Below, in pieces: positions 22,373 through 33,146 of a stretch of DNA of 64,000 nt. Under the pieces are notes generated by a model that saw only the letters and a program-made list of their open reading frames with translations, was not told where the DNA came from and did no database searches. The stretch lies in the NCBI GenBank assembly GCA_009733575.1, contig ML769469.1, forward strand, positions 85,910 to 149,909, read 5' to 3'. Position 1 is the first letter of the stretch, and every line of letters starts with the position of its first letter. This DNA comes from Gymnopus androsaceus JB14 (taxonomy: Eukaryota > Basidiomycota > Agaricomycetes > Agaricales > Omphalotaceae). Position numbers and translations under genes: made by a program.

Positions 22373-24268
22373 ATGACCACCTCTTCTCCCTGGCGATACA
22401 GTCATGTGCGAGACACATCGCATGGTACCCCCCTTGAGAGCGGTTACGACGTTGAAAAAGAGGAGCTTCAACATACCATGGATCCGCCTACATCTGCAGC
22501 ACGCGCATCGTACCGCCGTAGTACTGGAAATAGACTTGAAGCCAAACTTCAGGGCTTGACTATCGGTGTATGTTTTCTCGGTGCGGCATTAGTCGCATTA
22601 GGGAACCATATCGTGTTCTACCATCTCAATGGGACGCCGACCGGTGATCACACTTATCAGTTCGCGGTGTCGATCTTAAAGAACGTCTTTCCTGCGGTGT
22701 TTGTTTCAATGCTTTCCGTAGCCCTCAGAAGCTCTCTGTCGCAAACGGTACGAAATCTGAATACTTCCTTCCTCCGATTTTGACTCACTTGACTTCAATT
22801 TCAGGCTATGTATCACATCCAGGCTCGTTCCTACCCTTTAGGGCTAGTAAGCCTCTTGACTTCCTCGCCGAGTGCTTCAAATACCCTGCGCATTCTCTTT
22901 AAATCGTTTATGCGCCTCGCGATACTCGGTTTTGTCGTCCTCGCTGGCATTTCGCAAGGAGTTGCGGTCACCTCGATATTGATTCCTGGGACATTGACTG
23001 TCACGGACACCCCGCCGCTCAACACATCCATCCAGATTCCTACCATTGACTTCAATGTCGCTAGTCCGCTATCATCTTCATTCGTAACCAGTAATGAAGG
23101 TTCAAATTTCATGCTATGGGACAGATCGTCTGTGTATTGGACTCAACTAGCTACCCGCGCTGCTTCCAGCAACGTCGCGCCCACATGGGACGCTCCATCT
23201 GGCTGTGCCTCAGCCTGTAATTATTCATTCGTCTACTCAGCACCTGCGTTGAATTGTTCTGAATTGTCCCAACAATACATTTGGCCCAATAGGACGAACG
23301 ATACACAGAGTCTTCTACGGTACGGAGTGTACGCCATGGACGTTTGGCAGTATTCCTACATTTACAACTCTTCTTTTGAAATCGTTGCAGAAACTGGCAA
23401 CCCTAACACCAGCCTGCCAGTGTTGGAAGTATACTATCTGGAGGGTTACAATAACACTTGGCCAACCAATGTTTCAGATCCTGCGGAATTTCCTGATAAC
23501 CCACGGGGCGTTCGCTGCGAGTTCTTAAATGCAACCTACGAAGCGACCACTAGCTTTGTAAACAATACTCAGACATCCACCACCCACATGAAAGAATTCA
23601 CAGGTTCTGGTATTCTTCCTGGATTGAACAGCTATCTTGCACCCATTTATACCAACTCACCACCGCCATTATATCAGTCCACACAAAATATCACATTTGC
23701 ATTTCGCAGCATTGTTAATATATTTGATAGTCTCATGATTGGAGGTGAACCAATTTCACCTCTCGGGTCGGGACCTAGTTTCATCCAAACTCAGGCAGTC
23801 TCAACACCATTGTTCGTGTTTAAATCGACCAATTCCGCGACCTCCGCGTATCCAGAGTTCGTTGACACTTTCTCGTTATCTCCAACTTTCCAAGGCAATC
23901 TGTCTCACGGGATCCAGGAGCTCCTTGGGAACATCACACTCGCATTCGTGAATGAAAAAATGGCATTCACAAATGTTAGTGCTACCGTCACTCCAGGAAC
24001 CACGCAATACGCGTATACTCCTTGGAAACTATGCTTGATATATGGCCTCGTATTCGGCCTATCTCTCATAGTCGCAGCCTACGGGCTGAGCTGCCTCCAC
24101 GTCAATGGAATAGCTGCGACCTTCGATATGGAAAACATCATCAAAATGTCGGCGGAGAGCTCAAGACTTCACACAGCGGCTCTCCGACCGCGGTTCAGCA
24201 TGACGCACGTCAAGGGTATGCTTGTTTCCGATGGGCATTCAACGAGATTTGTTTTGGACGAATCTTGA
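22373..24268 (+). CDS. Four-helix, heavily N-glycosylated membrane protein, copy A
   Basis: Two exons, 22373-22747 and 22805-24268, about 612 aa. The intron (22748-22804, 57 bp) contains in-frame stops, so it must be spliced. Layout: a Ser/Thr-rich cytosolic N-terminus, helix 1 (LTIGVCFLGAALVALGNHIV), helix 2 (VFPAVFVSMLSVAL), helix 3 (LAILGFVVLAGISQGVAVTS), a ~380-residue lumenal or extracellular domain with about 20 N-x-S/T sites and conserved Cys in GCASACNYSFVYSAPALNCS, helix 4 (WKLCLIYGLVFGLSLIVAAY) and a short tail ending GHSTRFVLDES. It resembles uncharacterised fungal proteins with this topology. Function unknown; a cell-surface role is an inference from glycosylation. Related copies: B, C, D, E. 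Confidence 0.75.
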
Positions 24269-24829
24269 GAGGTACCATTTCTCTTCATCTTTCTCTTGTT
24301 TTTGCGACGTTCCTCGTTCCATTATTTCTCCATGCCCTTCCATATTAGCTCGGGCGACCGGGCTCACATAGTCTCTTAGTCCAAGCCGTGTACCCAGTGT
24401 TTTATTTAGGGATCATGTAATGTAATGCACTTCCTTCCTTGCTCATATTCGCTATGGGGCGAGAGTCCGGGATTGAAGGCAACAGAGAGTCAGAAGAACC
24501 ACGAACATTTGTTCCAGATGCAGATTAAAAGACTCGGGATAAAGTATGGTATATTCAAGATTAATTCGGTAGCTATGTGGAATTTGTACCTTGTGGTTAT
24601 AGCCCTTGCTAAAGCTGCTAGAGTAACAGCTATGGCTGGGTCGATGTATTTTAAAATACTTTCAACATACTGACTTGCTCTGTGCATAAGTATTTTCTGC
24701 CTCAAGTTCATATACTGACTGGCTCTACGTTGTTATAGCGCTGACTCGGAAGTATATCGGTTAAGTCTTTGATATCTCTTTGGCAACTACACAAAATTCC
24801 ATTCTAGGTACCTACGAATTGTATTGACT

Positions 24830-25084
24830 CATAACACTAGAAGAACGCGCATACGCGACGCAGCCGAGCTCACAGTTCAACGTTCAACGAGCGTGGTAGA
24901 ACAATTAACCGGGAGCCCCACCGGTAGGCTGCTCTAACCCATGGAAACATCCGGCCTTTGAATATTATTCCATTCCTCGACGATATCTCTGGTAAGAAAA
25001 CTATGGTAGGTATCTGCTATGCGAGACGTATACGAAATCATAGCAGCTTTAGTATCTTCCGTTGTCTTTGGTGCCTGTAAGGCG
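24830..25084 (-). pseudogene. Relic of minus-strand LRR-like gene, unit A
   Basis: Minus-strand sequence from about 25080 reads APKTTEDTKAAMISYTSR before decaying, matching the final exon of the gene better seen in unit C (51799-52083). The rest of the gene is missing because a retrotransposon-derived insertion begins at about 25085. The preceding 24360-24830 is the 3' flank shared with unit B and holds no gene. Confidence 0.6.
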
Positions 25085-25440
25085 TACGTTCCCTTTTTAG
25101 TTATGATTACTTAATTGGGATCGAGAGGACTATAAGTAAACTACTTCTCTTATCTACTTTTTTACCTCTTACCACCTTACTCGATTACTCGACTACCTAC
25201 GCCTGTACCTTACGTACCTAGTGCTCAAATATAAGCACTGTCTGGCTTAGCTCCCGAGTGATCTAGCATCCACGGTAAGAGCCCTTATACATTTTTTAAG
25301 CCTCAGCCTCTATTGTCCCTAGGGATGAAACTACCAATTAAATTTGTGTCCTCACCCCTTTGTGCACATAACGGCATACTCGCTCGACTACACACGAGCG
25401 TTACAGGAGGAGGGCCGAGTACTATTCAAAATTCGTCCCC

Positions 25441-25704
25441 TTGAAGAACATTGACTGCCCTTGTGGTGAAGAATTTCAGACACGCGAGCATGTGCTTCGG
25501 GCATGCCCGTGGTACGAGCCCCATCGGCACATCTTGCGAAAGGCATCTGAAGATGTCTCCCTATTTGAGATCCTTGGAACAGAAAAAGGAATCTCGGCCC
25601 TTGTGGAGTTCCTCAAGGTCTCAGGTGCACTCACACGAGATGGTATGAAACATAAACCCCCGAGGAACCCGAGTATAAGCCTTGGTCCTTCTGGGATGAC
25701 TTAG
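25441..25704 (+). pseudogene. LINE ORF2 C-terminal fragment (CCHC-like knuckle)
   Basis: The frame reads DCPCGEEFQTREHVLRACP, then YEPHRHILRKA and EILGTEKGISALVEFLKVSG. This Cys-Cys-His-Cys block plus the 'ILGT-KGI-AL-FL--SGA' tail is the usual C-terminus of fungal non-LTR retrotransposon polyproteins, after RNase H. The frame is preceded by EEGRVLF / LKNI sequence from the same region but broken. No reverse transcriptase remains, as expected from 5' truncation. Confidence 0.8.
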
Positions 25705-25918
25705 ACACTACAGTAGTCATACAGACACAAAACCCCAAGGTGTTGGTGCACCGGTTCCGCCACCGGTAGCGTGGGTTTTGGCGTCTCTGGCATACAAGGA
25801 ATGCTGGAGATGCTGCCCAAGATCCAGCAAGAGCCAAACGGCCACAGTGCAGTTACGCCTGAAAGTGGACTTGGTTTTGCCCTGACACCTTTCCTCACTT
25901 TCATTGAGGCAGCGTGTT

Positions 25919-26178
25919 GTAAAGCTGCGTTCCGTGTATACGCGGGAACGTGCTTTGGGTTCGAGAGGGTGATTCGAGGTCGTTCGCGGGATGTAGAAGT
26001 TGGTATATTGGTTGTAGGGAAGTTCTCTCGGACAACACTGGATTACCCCCTCGCGGTGGGCTCCAGATGTAAAGCTGCGTTCCGTGTATACGCGGGAACG
26101 TGCTTTGGGTTCGAGAGGGTGATTCGAGGTTGTTTGCGGGATGTAGAAGTTGGTATATTGGTTGTAGGGAAGTTCTCT
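25919..26178 (+). repeat. Direct duplication, 110 bp at 150-bp period
   Basis: Positions 25919-26028 and 26069-26178 are nearly identical (TAAAGCTGCGTTCCGTG ... GTAGGGAAGTTCTCT) with only a few C/T differences, indicating a recent tandem duplication. The reading frame crosses both copies. Confidence 0.9.
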
Positions 26179-26844
26179 ATCTATGTAAGTCGATACGCTA
26201 ATAGTTTATCTATGTACCGGGTCCTCTACGTATCTATGGCTAAGTAATTGGTTGTTTTAGTAACCGAGTAGTAAGGAACGGAACGTGTCCGAGAGCACCG
26301 AGAAGAGGTAAGTATGTAGGGGCCTTGTAGCTAGGTACAAGGCCTTGTCGCGAATTCATACGCGTGCATACGTGTATGAAGCGCGACAGTGTGTGATACA
26401 TTTTAGGCCTATGATTTATGCTCCATGCCTTTTTTCTTTCTATTTATCCTATACCTCAAGGCCACAGGCCTGACCAGCGATTTAATACACATCCTTCCTG
26501 ATACATACAAACACTACCTGTAGCTTCACCAATCCCCAGAGACCCTTCTCGATACATACACTACATAGAATGGAGGTGCAGATTTGTCGCATCTCCCATG
26601 TCTTGGTACTTAGCCTTACCTATATGCACATTAAAAGAGTTCAAAAAAAAAAAAAAACAGGAGGAGGGCTCACAGCTCCCATTTTATAATACTACTCTGT
26701 CACCAAACCCGACACGCACACAAATTGTATTAAAAAATCCTAATACAATGTCATACTCGGAAATAGTCTCTTCAACTACTTACACGATCGTAACTCGGAA
26801 AGCCGCGAAAGGTTGGTGTATAATAGACTACTGCCATCGAATAG

Positions 26845-27544
26845 AGCTCTGAGAGATGATAAATGAAAGCCACTGTCCTCGTTTGTTGATTTATCCCTTG
26901 AAATGCACAGACCTCTTGAACTGATAAGGTAGCTGAACTATCACTGTGAGAATATTCTCACTGGCGCCTCTTTTCCTTGACTTTCATCATGCAATACATG
27001 TACACTATGTTTCTAAATCGTTGCAATTGAAACTATTCGATCTACACTAGGAATCAAATCACCTTACCACTTCTTTTGCGCAATTAAAACAGGCGCAGGC
27101 GAAATTCAAGACTTGTATCGAGAAAACTTGTATCGAGAATGTAGCAGAGATGGAACCCGAAAATCAAGGTGCGTTTTTGACTCTTTTGATGTAGTATCCA
27201 GCCTCATTTCTTGTCAAGAAAAGCTGCTCTTGTCCCTTTGACCAACTCTTTGTAACTTACGTCCCTGGAAAGCTCAGCGACCCAGAACACGTACTTGTCG
27301 ACGTGGGCACAGGTTACTTTATTCAAAAGGTTACTTTGTCTATTTCCTGGTTAGATCAACGCTAACAAGGGTATAGACTCGCCCACAAGCTACGAAACAC
27401 TATCAAGCAAAGGTCGACTTCATCCGAACCAATCTCGAGACACTGGAAGATACGATACAAAAGAAACGGGACAATATGAGTGCTGTGGTTAATGTAATAT
27501 AGGCAAAGCTACAGGAACAGACGCGTAAGGCAGCGAAAGCTTGA
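26845..27544 (+). pseudogene. Unit B: DENN fragment plus decayed prefoldin 5
   Basis: 26845-26930 matches the interior of the DENN gene (20610-20690: GAGAGATGA-AAATG-AAGCC ... GCACAGACC), fused by deletion to the prefoldin promoter. The prefoldin copy (26989-27544) has lost most of exon 1, carries an internal repeat of ACTTGTATCGAGAA, has a 4-5 nt insertion creating TAA at the LTNSL/YVPGK junction, and a CAG-to-TAG change in the last exon. The last exon is otherwise very close to the parent gene. Confidence 0.85.
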
Positions 27545-28805
27545 TTTGGCTTTCTTTTTGTGAATTTACTAAAACGCGAACGCGATTGGAAGTGGGATTA
27601 TCGAAGCCGACGATTGCATTGTAGTACCATGGCCATTGCGAAACTAGTCCACTGATATTTTTAATGCGGAAGGAACACGGCACGATCCAAGCGCTGAACG
27701 CTGTAGACTCGAACCACTCCCTGTTGCAGAGACGTGATGGACGGAATCACTCTCGAGGCGCCTTTAATCGATTGTCATCAAGGTGTCACTGTCAAAAGCA
27801 CCAGCGCCCATCCTCCGCGACGGAATAGACAATGATGAAGAAGATGAAACCTCCACATTATCCCTCTCATTAATTTCGACCCGCATATATAGGTGGACTA
27901 TGAATTGGTAAACTTCGTATGCATCAAAAGAGTAACCTGGAAAGGAGATCATTGATTTGTTGCGCAGAAGAAATGTGTGTTGGAGCTTGCTACACTGGTC
28001 ATTGCAAATCGGTAGTCCGTTTTCCCGTGAACGATGGTGGCGAAGATGAAGCTCGCCTGTTGCCAAGTCAGCACAACTCATCATTGTATTTGTTTTGCTG
28101 ATCGCTGATTTTGAGTTCGAGCTGTCGAAAATAATACAGATTTATTTTCTCTTCTAAATATCGATGTCGTTGTAAGCTCTGTCGAGCTCACTTTTGGGAT
28201 AGAAACTCTGACCAGAATTTTGATCTATCTGCCCAACGTTGTTCGTAACAAGATACCTTCGATGCTGTTACTGTCATGATCACTCTATCGAGGAAGCTTG
28301 CAAACATTTTTTGTTGCCCCAGCGTCCCGTATTATGTGCACATCAGACGAAAAAGCAAGGGCGCTGATACTGCTGTACGTATAACTTGTCATTCTCAGCG
28401 CGAAATTTATTCATGTCCCAGGAAGGTGCTGTATTTCTTGGCATTTCGATGTTTTGTGAATACGTCAAACTCAAAAGCTGCTGTAATTGATATCCTGTTT
28501 CATCGCACAGATACCCAGTTGAGCGGAAAAAAAAGGTCGATTACAAGAGACCATCTGAGGACTGAGAGCAAGCATACTGGAAATTGTTATCGATTTAGCT
28601 CCTTCACTGACACAAGAGATGTCACTTGGTGAGATAAACCAATGGTCGTGGATAGCGGTGAAGTATGGTACGGTGCTGTAGCAATACTCCTCTATTGCAT
28701 TGCATCTAAAGATACTAACGGGATCCAGTGATAGATTAAAATCGAAAAGTACGGGTACATGTCTTAAAACGCTGGCCCAATCTTCATTCTCTTCTACAAA
28801 AACCC
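27545..28805. other. Unit B spacer between prefoldin relic and glycoprotein gene
   Basis: Contains a relic of the small minus-strand gene (about 27990-28110) and, from about 28230, a ~550-bp block shared with units C, D and E but absent from unit A. Frames in the block (28276-28632) carry a segment like REIYSCPRKVLYFLAF that recurs in the other copies, but no intact gene can be supported. Confidence 0.6.
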
Positions 28806-30713
28806 ATGTCTTCCTGGCGATATAGTCATGTGCAAGACACATCTTTATCATCGCATGATACCCTCATCGAGAGCAGTGACGACCTTGAGAAGAAGCTCGA
28901 AGGTTCATTTGATGACCTTCAAGATACCAAGGATCCGATTTCATCTCCACTGCGGCCATTGTACCTCCGTACTGGAAATAGAAATAAAGTCGGACGTCCG
29001 GGTTTGACTATCGGTCTATGCATTCTTGGTGCGACAATTGTCGCAATAGGGAACCATATCGTGTTTTCCGTACTCCATGGGAGGCAGATTGGCGATCACA
29101 CTCATCAGTACTGGGTGTCGACCTTGAAGAACGTCTTTCCTGCGGTGGTTGTTTTGATGCTTTCCGTGGCCCTCAAAAGTTCTCTGTCGCAAGTGGTACG
29201 AGATTCAAATACTTCTTTCCTCCGATTTTGCTCAACTTGCTTTCAATTGCAGGCTTTGTATCACATCCACTCTCGTCCCCACCCTTTATGGGTAGTGAAC
29301 CTCTTGACCTCCTCGCCGAGTGCCCCGGACATCCTGCCCGTTCTCTTTAAATCATCAATGGGCCTCGCGATAATCGGTTTTGTCATCCTTGCTGGCATTT
29401 CGCAGGGAATTACAGTCACTTCGATATTGATTCCTGGGACATTGACTTCCTCGGACACCCCACCGTTCACCACATCCATCCAGGTTCCTACCATTGACTT
29501 TAACGTTGTCAATCCAATGACTTCTTCGTTATTAGGCGAATTTCAAGTGGATAGTTATGGGAATGAGATTATGATGTATGTCAAACCGTCCCAGCACTGG
29601 AATCAACTAGCTACCCGCGCTGCTTCCAACAATGTCGCGCCAACATGGGACGCACCAGCTGGCTGTGCCTCAGCCTGTAATTATTCATTCGTTTACTCCG
29701 CACCTGCGTTGGAATGCTCTGAATTGTCCAAACAATACATTTGGCCCAATAGGACGAATGATACACAGAGTCTTCTAGCATTCGGAATGTACAACGCATC
29801 AGGCGTTTACCAGGGATCCTACATTTACGGCTCCTGGTTTAACGTCAGTGTGCCAGTGTTGGAAGTATACTATTTGGAGGCTTACAATAACACTTGGCCA
29901 ATCGACACTTCGAATCCTGCGGATTTTCCTGATAACCCACGGGGTGTTCGCTGCGAGTTCTTAAATGCAACATACGAAGCGACTACTAGCTTTGTAAACA
30001 ACACTCAGAAATCCACCACGCACATAAAAGAATTCACCGGTTCTCTTCTTTCGTCTGGATTAGATGGCTCGACTCTTGTGCCCCTTGATCCCAACTCACC
30101 ACCGTCATTATTTCAGCCCACACAGAACATTACATATGCGTTTCGCAGCATCGCTGATACATTTGCTGATGTTATGATTGGAAGCCTGGCAATGGTACCT
30201 TCTTGGTCGCCAATTGCTGGTACCAACACTCAGTCGCTCTCAACACCATTGTTCAACGAGAGCACCTTTGCCTCGGGAGTCTTGACAGGTACCAATCCAG
30301 ACATTGTCGAGACCTTCTCATTATCTACGATTTTCCAAGGTAACCTGTCTTACGGGATGCGGGAGCTCTTTGGAAACATTACACTCGCGTTTGTGAATGA
30401 ACAAATGGCATTCACAAATGTCAGTGCTACCGTCACTCCAGGAACCACGCAATACGTTTATACTCCTTGGAAACTATGGTTGATATATGGCCTCGTATTT
30501 GGCCTATCTCTCATAGTCGCAGCCTACGGGCTAAGTTGCCTCCACGTCAATGGAATAGCTGCAACCTTCGATATGGAGACCATTATCGAGATGACGGCGG
30601 AGAGCTCAGGGCTTCACGCAGCGGCTCTCCGACCACGATTCAACGTGACGCCCGTTAAGGGTATACTTGTCTCCGATGGGCATTCAACGAGATTCGTTTT
30701 GGACGAATCTTGA
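28806..30713 (+). CDS. Four-helix glycoprotein, copy B
   Basis: Open without interruption from ATG 28806 (MSSWRYSHVQDTS) to TGA. It shares the layout of copy A: Ser-rich N-terminus, three helices, a large N-glycosylated domain with GCASACNYSFVYSAPALECS, a fourth helix and the GHSTRFVLDES tail. The position of the copy A intron is at 29196-29252 (57 bp, GT-AG); here it is free of stops, so the unspliced frame is 635 codons with 19 extra residues and the spliced product 616. The upstream ATG used in copies C and D is followed by a stop here, which favours the second Met as start throughout the family. Closest to copy A at the C-terminus. Confidence 0.75.
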   Translation: MSSWRYSHVQDTSLSSHDTLIESSDDLEKKLEGSFDDLQDTKDPISSPLRPLYLRTGNRNKVGRPGLTIGLCILGATIVAIGNHIVFSVLHGRQIGDHTHQYWVSTLKNVFPAVVVLMLSVALKSSLSQVVRDSNTSFLRFCSTCFQLQALYHIHSRPHPLWVVNLLTSSPSAPDILPVLFKSSMGLAIIGFVILAGISQGITVTSILIPGTLTSSDTPPFTTSIQVPTIDFNVVNPMTSSLLGEFQVDSYGNEIMMYVKPSQHWNQLATRAASNNVAPTWDAPAGCASACNYSFVYSAPALECSELSKQYIWPNRTNDTQSLLAFGMYNASGVYQGSYIYGSWFNVSVPVLEVYYLEAYNNTWPIDTSNPADFPDNPRGVRCEFLNATYEATTSFVNNTQKSTTHIKEFTGSLLSSGLDGSTLVPLDPNSPPSLFQPTQNITYAFRSIADTFADVMIGSLAMVPSWSPIAGTNTQSLSTPLFNESTFASGVLTGTNPDIVETFSLSTIFQGNLSYGMRELFGNITLAFVNEQMAFTNVSATVTPGTTQYVYTPWKLWLIYGLVFGLSLIVAAYGLSCLHVNGIAATFDMETIIEMTAESSGLHAAALRPRFNVTPVKGILVSDGHSTRFVLDES

Positions 30714-31444
30714 GAGGATTCATGCCATTTCCTACCCTTCATCTTTCTCTCGTCCTGCCAGTGCAACATTCCCTGTTTCAGCCTTCGTCCATGTTCCTCA
30801 GCAGCCACTCTTCCATATTAGCTCGGGTGACCGGGCTCACATAGTCTCATAGTCCAAGTTGCGTACCCAGTGTTTCTATCTAGGGCCATTCAATGTAATA
30901 CACGCTCTTCCTTCCTCGTATTCGCTACGCGGTGAGAGTCCGGGACCGAAGGCAACAGAGAGTCAGAAGAACCGCGAACATTCGTTCCAGATGCAGATTA
31001 AAAGACTCGGGATACAGTATGATCCAAGATCAATTCGGTAAATAGGCATGTACCTTGTGGTTATAACCCTTGCTCAAGCTGTAAGAGTAACAGCTACGGC
31101 TATATCGATGCGTTCCAGTTCTATCTTAAAATACTTACAACGGACTGAGACTGGCTCTGCATTCTTATAGCTCTGGAGTAAAATCGGTTAAATATTTGAT
31201 ATCTCGTTGGCAACTACACACAATTCCATTCTGAGTATCTACGAAAGTTGTACTGACTCACAACACTAGAGAAGAACACGCTTACGCGACACAGCCGAGC
31301 TCACGGTTCAACGTTCAATGACCGTGTTAAAATATTAATCGGAAAGTAGGCTGCTCTAACTCATGGAATCATCCGGCAATTTGAATATTGATCCATTCCT
31401 CGACAGTACCTTTTTTTTCTATGGTAGATATTCGCTCCGTGAGG
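30714..31444. other. 3' flank of unit B
   Basis: No gene. It aligns with the 3' flank of unit A (24269-24830), with landmarks AGCTCGG-TGACCGGGCTCACATAG and GAGTCAGAAGAACC. Confidence 0.6.
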
Positions 31445-31995
31445 TCGTGTACAAAATCATAGTAGGTTTAGTGTCTTCCATTGTATTTGGAGCTCGAGTT
31501 GCCATAGCCAAGCTTTGGGTCCAGTAGATTGAGTTCACCAGGATCAGCATCCTACATAAAAAGGAAAAGCAATGAGATTTCGAAGACGCACAGTGATGTA
31601 CCTACTGCGGATACTCAGTATGTCCCGCTGACGTGTCGCTCGCGCCAAGGTTCTGTAGCTGAAGCTGCTGCTACTGATCCGTGGCAGGTGATAGCATAGC
31701 AGTAGATATGCATGTCAACAACATACTAACAATGAACCTCGTCGAGGAATCCCAATACGAAAGGAGCAACAACATGTATCGGCAAAAGGCGGCGCCGGAA
31801 TCCTAAGCTAACTTTCTTCAACGACGGATGTGCGCGCGCGAACTCGGGCAGCCACAAAAAAGTGACAAAGGGATCCAGAATCAGCTGAAGCGCAAAGACT
31901 GTTATAGTTCTGCACGGAAAGCGACTTGTAGTAGGGATCAGTAAGTCCATTGAAGCGAAATCGATGATGATTTTGGCTAGTAGGTCCGTTGGGCT
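31445..31995 (-). pseudogene. Unit B: decayed LRR-like gene
   Basis: The minus strand carries DPFVTFLWLPEFARAHPSLKK and FRRRLLPIHVVAPFV (31726-31950), matching the fuller copy in unit D. The 3' exon (31445-31510) is broken. The pattern 'hydrophobic-x-HPSL-x-I' resembles the leucine-rich segment of basidiomycete F-box-type proteins; no F-box is visible. Confidence 0.55.
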
Positions 31996-33106
31996 CGACT
32001 GAGTCGGTGGATTGAGCGTGATTTAGCCTGGTTTTGGTTTAAGCAAGACGGCCGACAGCATGATAATTTACACCAATGAGGTCGATAGCACTGTGGAAAT
32101 TGTTCTAGGAGAGGTTTGTGGCAGAAGGTCGAGTATCAAGTATAGGTTTCGAAATTGAGTGTCCTGCACCTGGTCACCAGTCAACGATGGTTGGAAGCAG
32201 GATAATACATACCTGATAGATGCTGGAAACGCGCTATCACTGATACACTGATCTCTTAGTCTTTCTCTATAGCTAGCTGATTATGCAAAATTGTCGATTC
32301 GCCATGGACAGCAAGAGGAGTTACAGCGTTGAAGTTATGAGAGCAACCGCTTGAAGATTTCTTCTGGAAACATCACAATGGGCAGCGAAAGAATGAAAAT
32401 GCGGAAGAGCCGGGCGAAATGATTAGCGCCGACGAACAGGAGTCAGACTTGTTCACTTTCTTTGTTTATCGTTCACTTTTTTGACCAACCTCACGAGCAA
32501 AAACTTCGTTCAGTCTATTCCGGAAATTCTTATTTTCTACCGGCGTTTCAGGCCTTTATGTACTGTTCCATCCTTCCAAGATCTCTCTACGGACAGCTCT
32601 CTAGTCTAACTCGGTGTACAGTATCTCAAAGGAGAAGAATATCAAAAATTGCAAGCCTCAATAATAGAATTTGCCTTCGATGCTACGATGGCCTCTTTTG
32701 GACGTTCTATCCTTATAATATCCATAATAAATTCATAGAGGAACTGATCGTCTGCATGTCAACTTTTGAGAGAGAGAGACAGCAACAGCGATGCTCTTCA
32801 TATTCAATGTTCATGTTGGTTCGGTTTGGATGGATTTTGTGGGTTTAATATTTCGTGTGCAGGCCCAAGAAGGATCTGGAGAAGGCCAGGTGAGTTCCTT
32901 TAGATTACATTCTAGATTCATCACTTACGAGTTATCTCTAGCCCGCGGATTAATTTCCCAGAGATAACGATGCGAGTTAGAACCGGCGCTCAAAACTTTG
33001 GACCATGTCCTGTAAGACCTTCCTTTGGAAGCTACTGCAGTGGTCATGGGTCTGTAACAGGACTGGGACATTACGACGTCAGCTCTCCAAAGATGTTCTC
33101 CACCGC
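31996..33106. other. End of unit B and beta-galactosidase upstream region
   Basis: To about 32440 the sequence aligns with the tails of units C and D. From there to 33106 no coding motif is recognised. The frame at 32462-32848 has no family signature. Confidence 0.5.
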
Positions 33107-33113
33107 TATAAAA
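33107..33113 (+). promoter_or_regulatory. TATA box of the beta-galactosidase gene
   Basis: TATAAAA in the context CACCGCTATAAAAACC, 34 bp before the preferred start codon at 33147, leaving a very short leader if initiation is about 30 bp downstream. Confidence 0.6.
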
Positions 33114-33146
33114 ACCCTCGATAAATTTCGATACAGTCAGAGCACA

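Larger units (their letters stand above)
25085..26830 (+). mobile_element. Non-LTR retrotransposon 3' remnant and associated repeats
   Basis: This ~1.75 kb replaces the end of unit A. Its recognisable core is the LINE C-terminal zinc-knuckle frame at 25441-25704. A 110-bp direct duplication follows at 25919-26178, and a poly-A run (26642-26656) lies before unit B begins. Exact boundaries and target duplication were not identified. Confidence 0.6.
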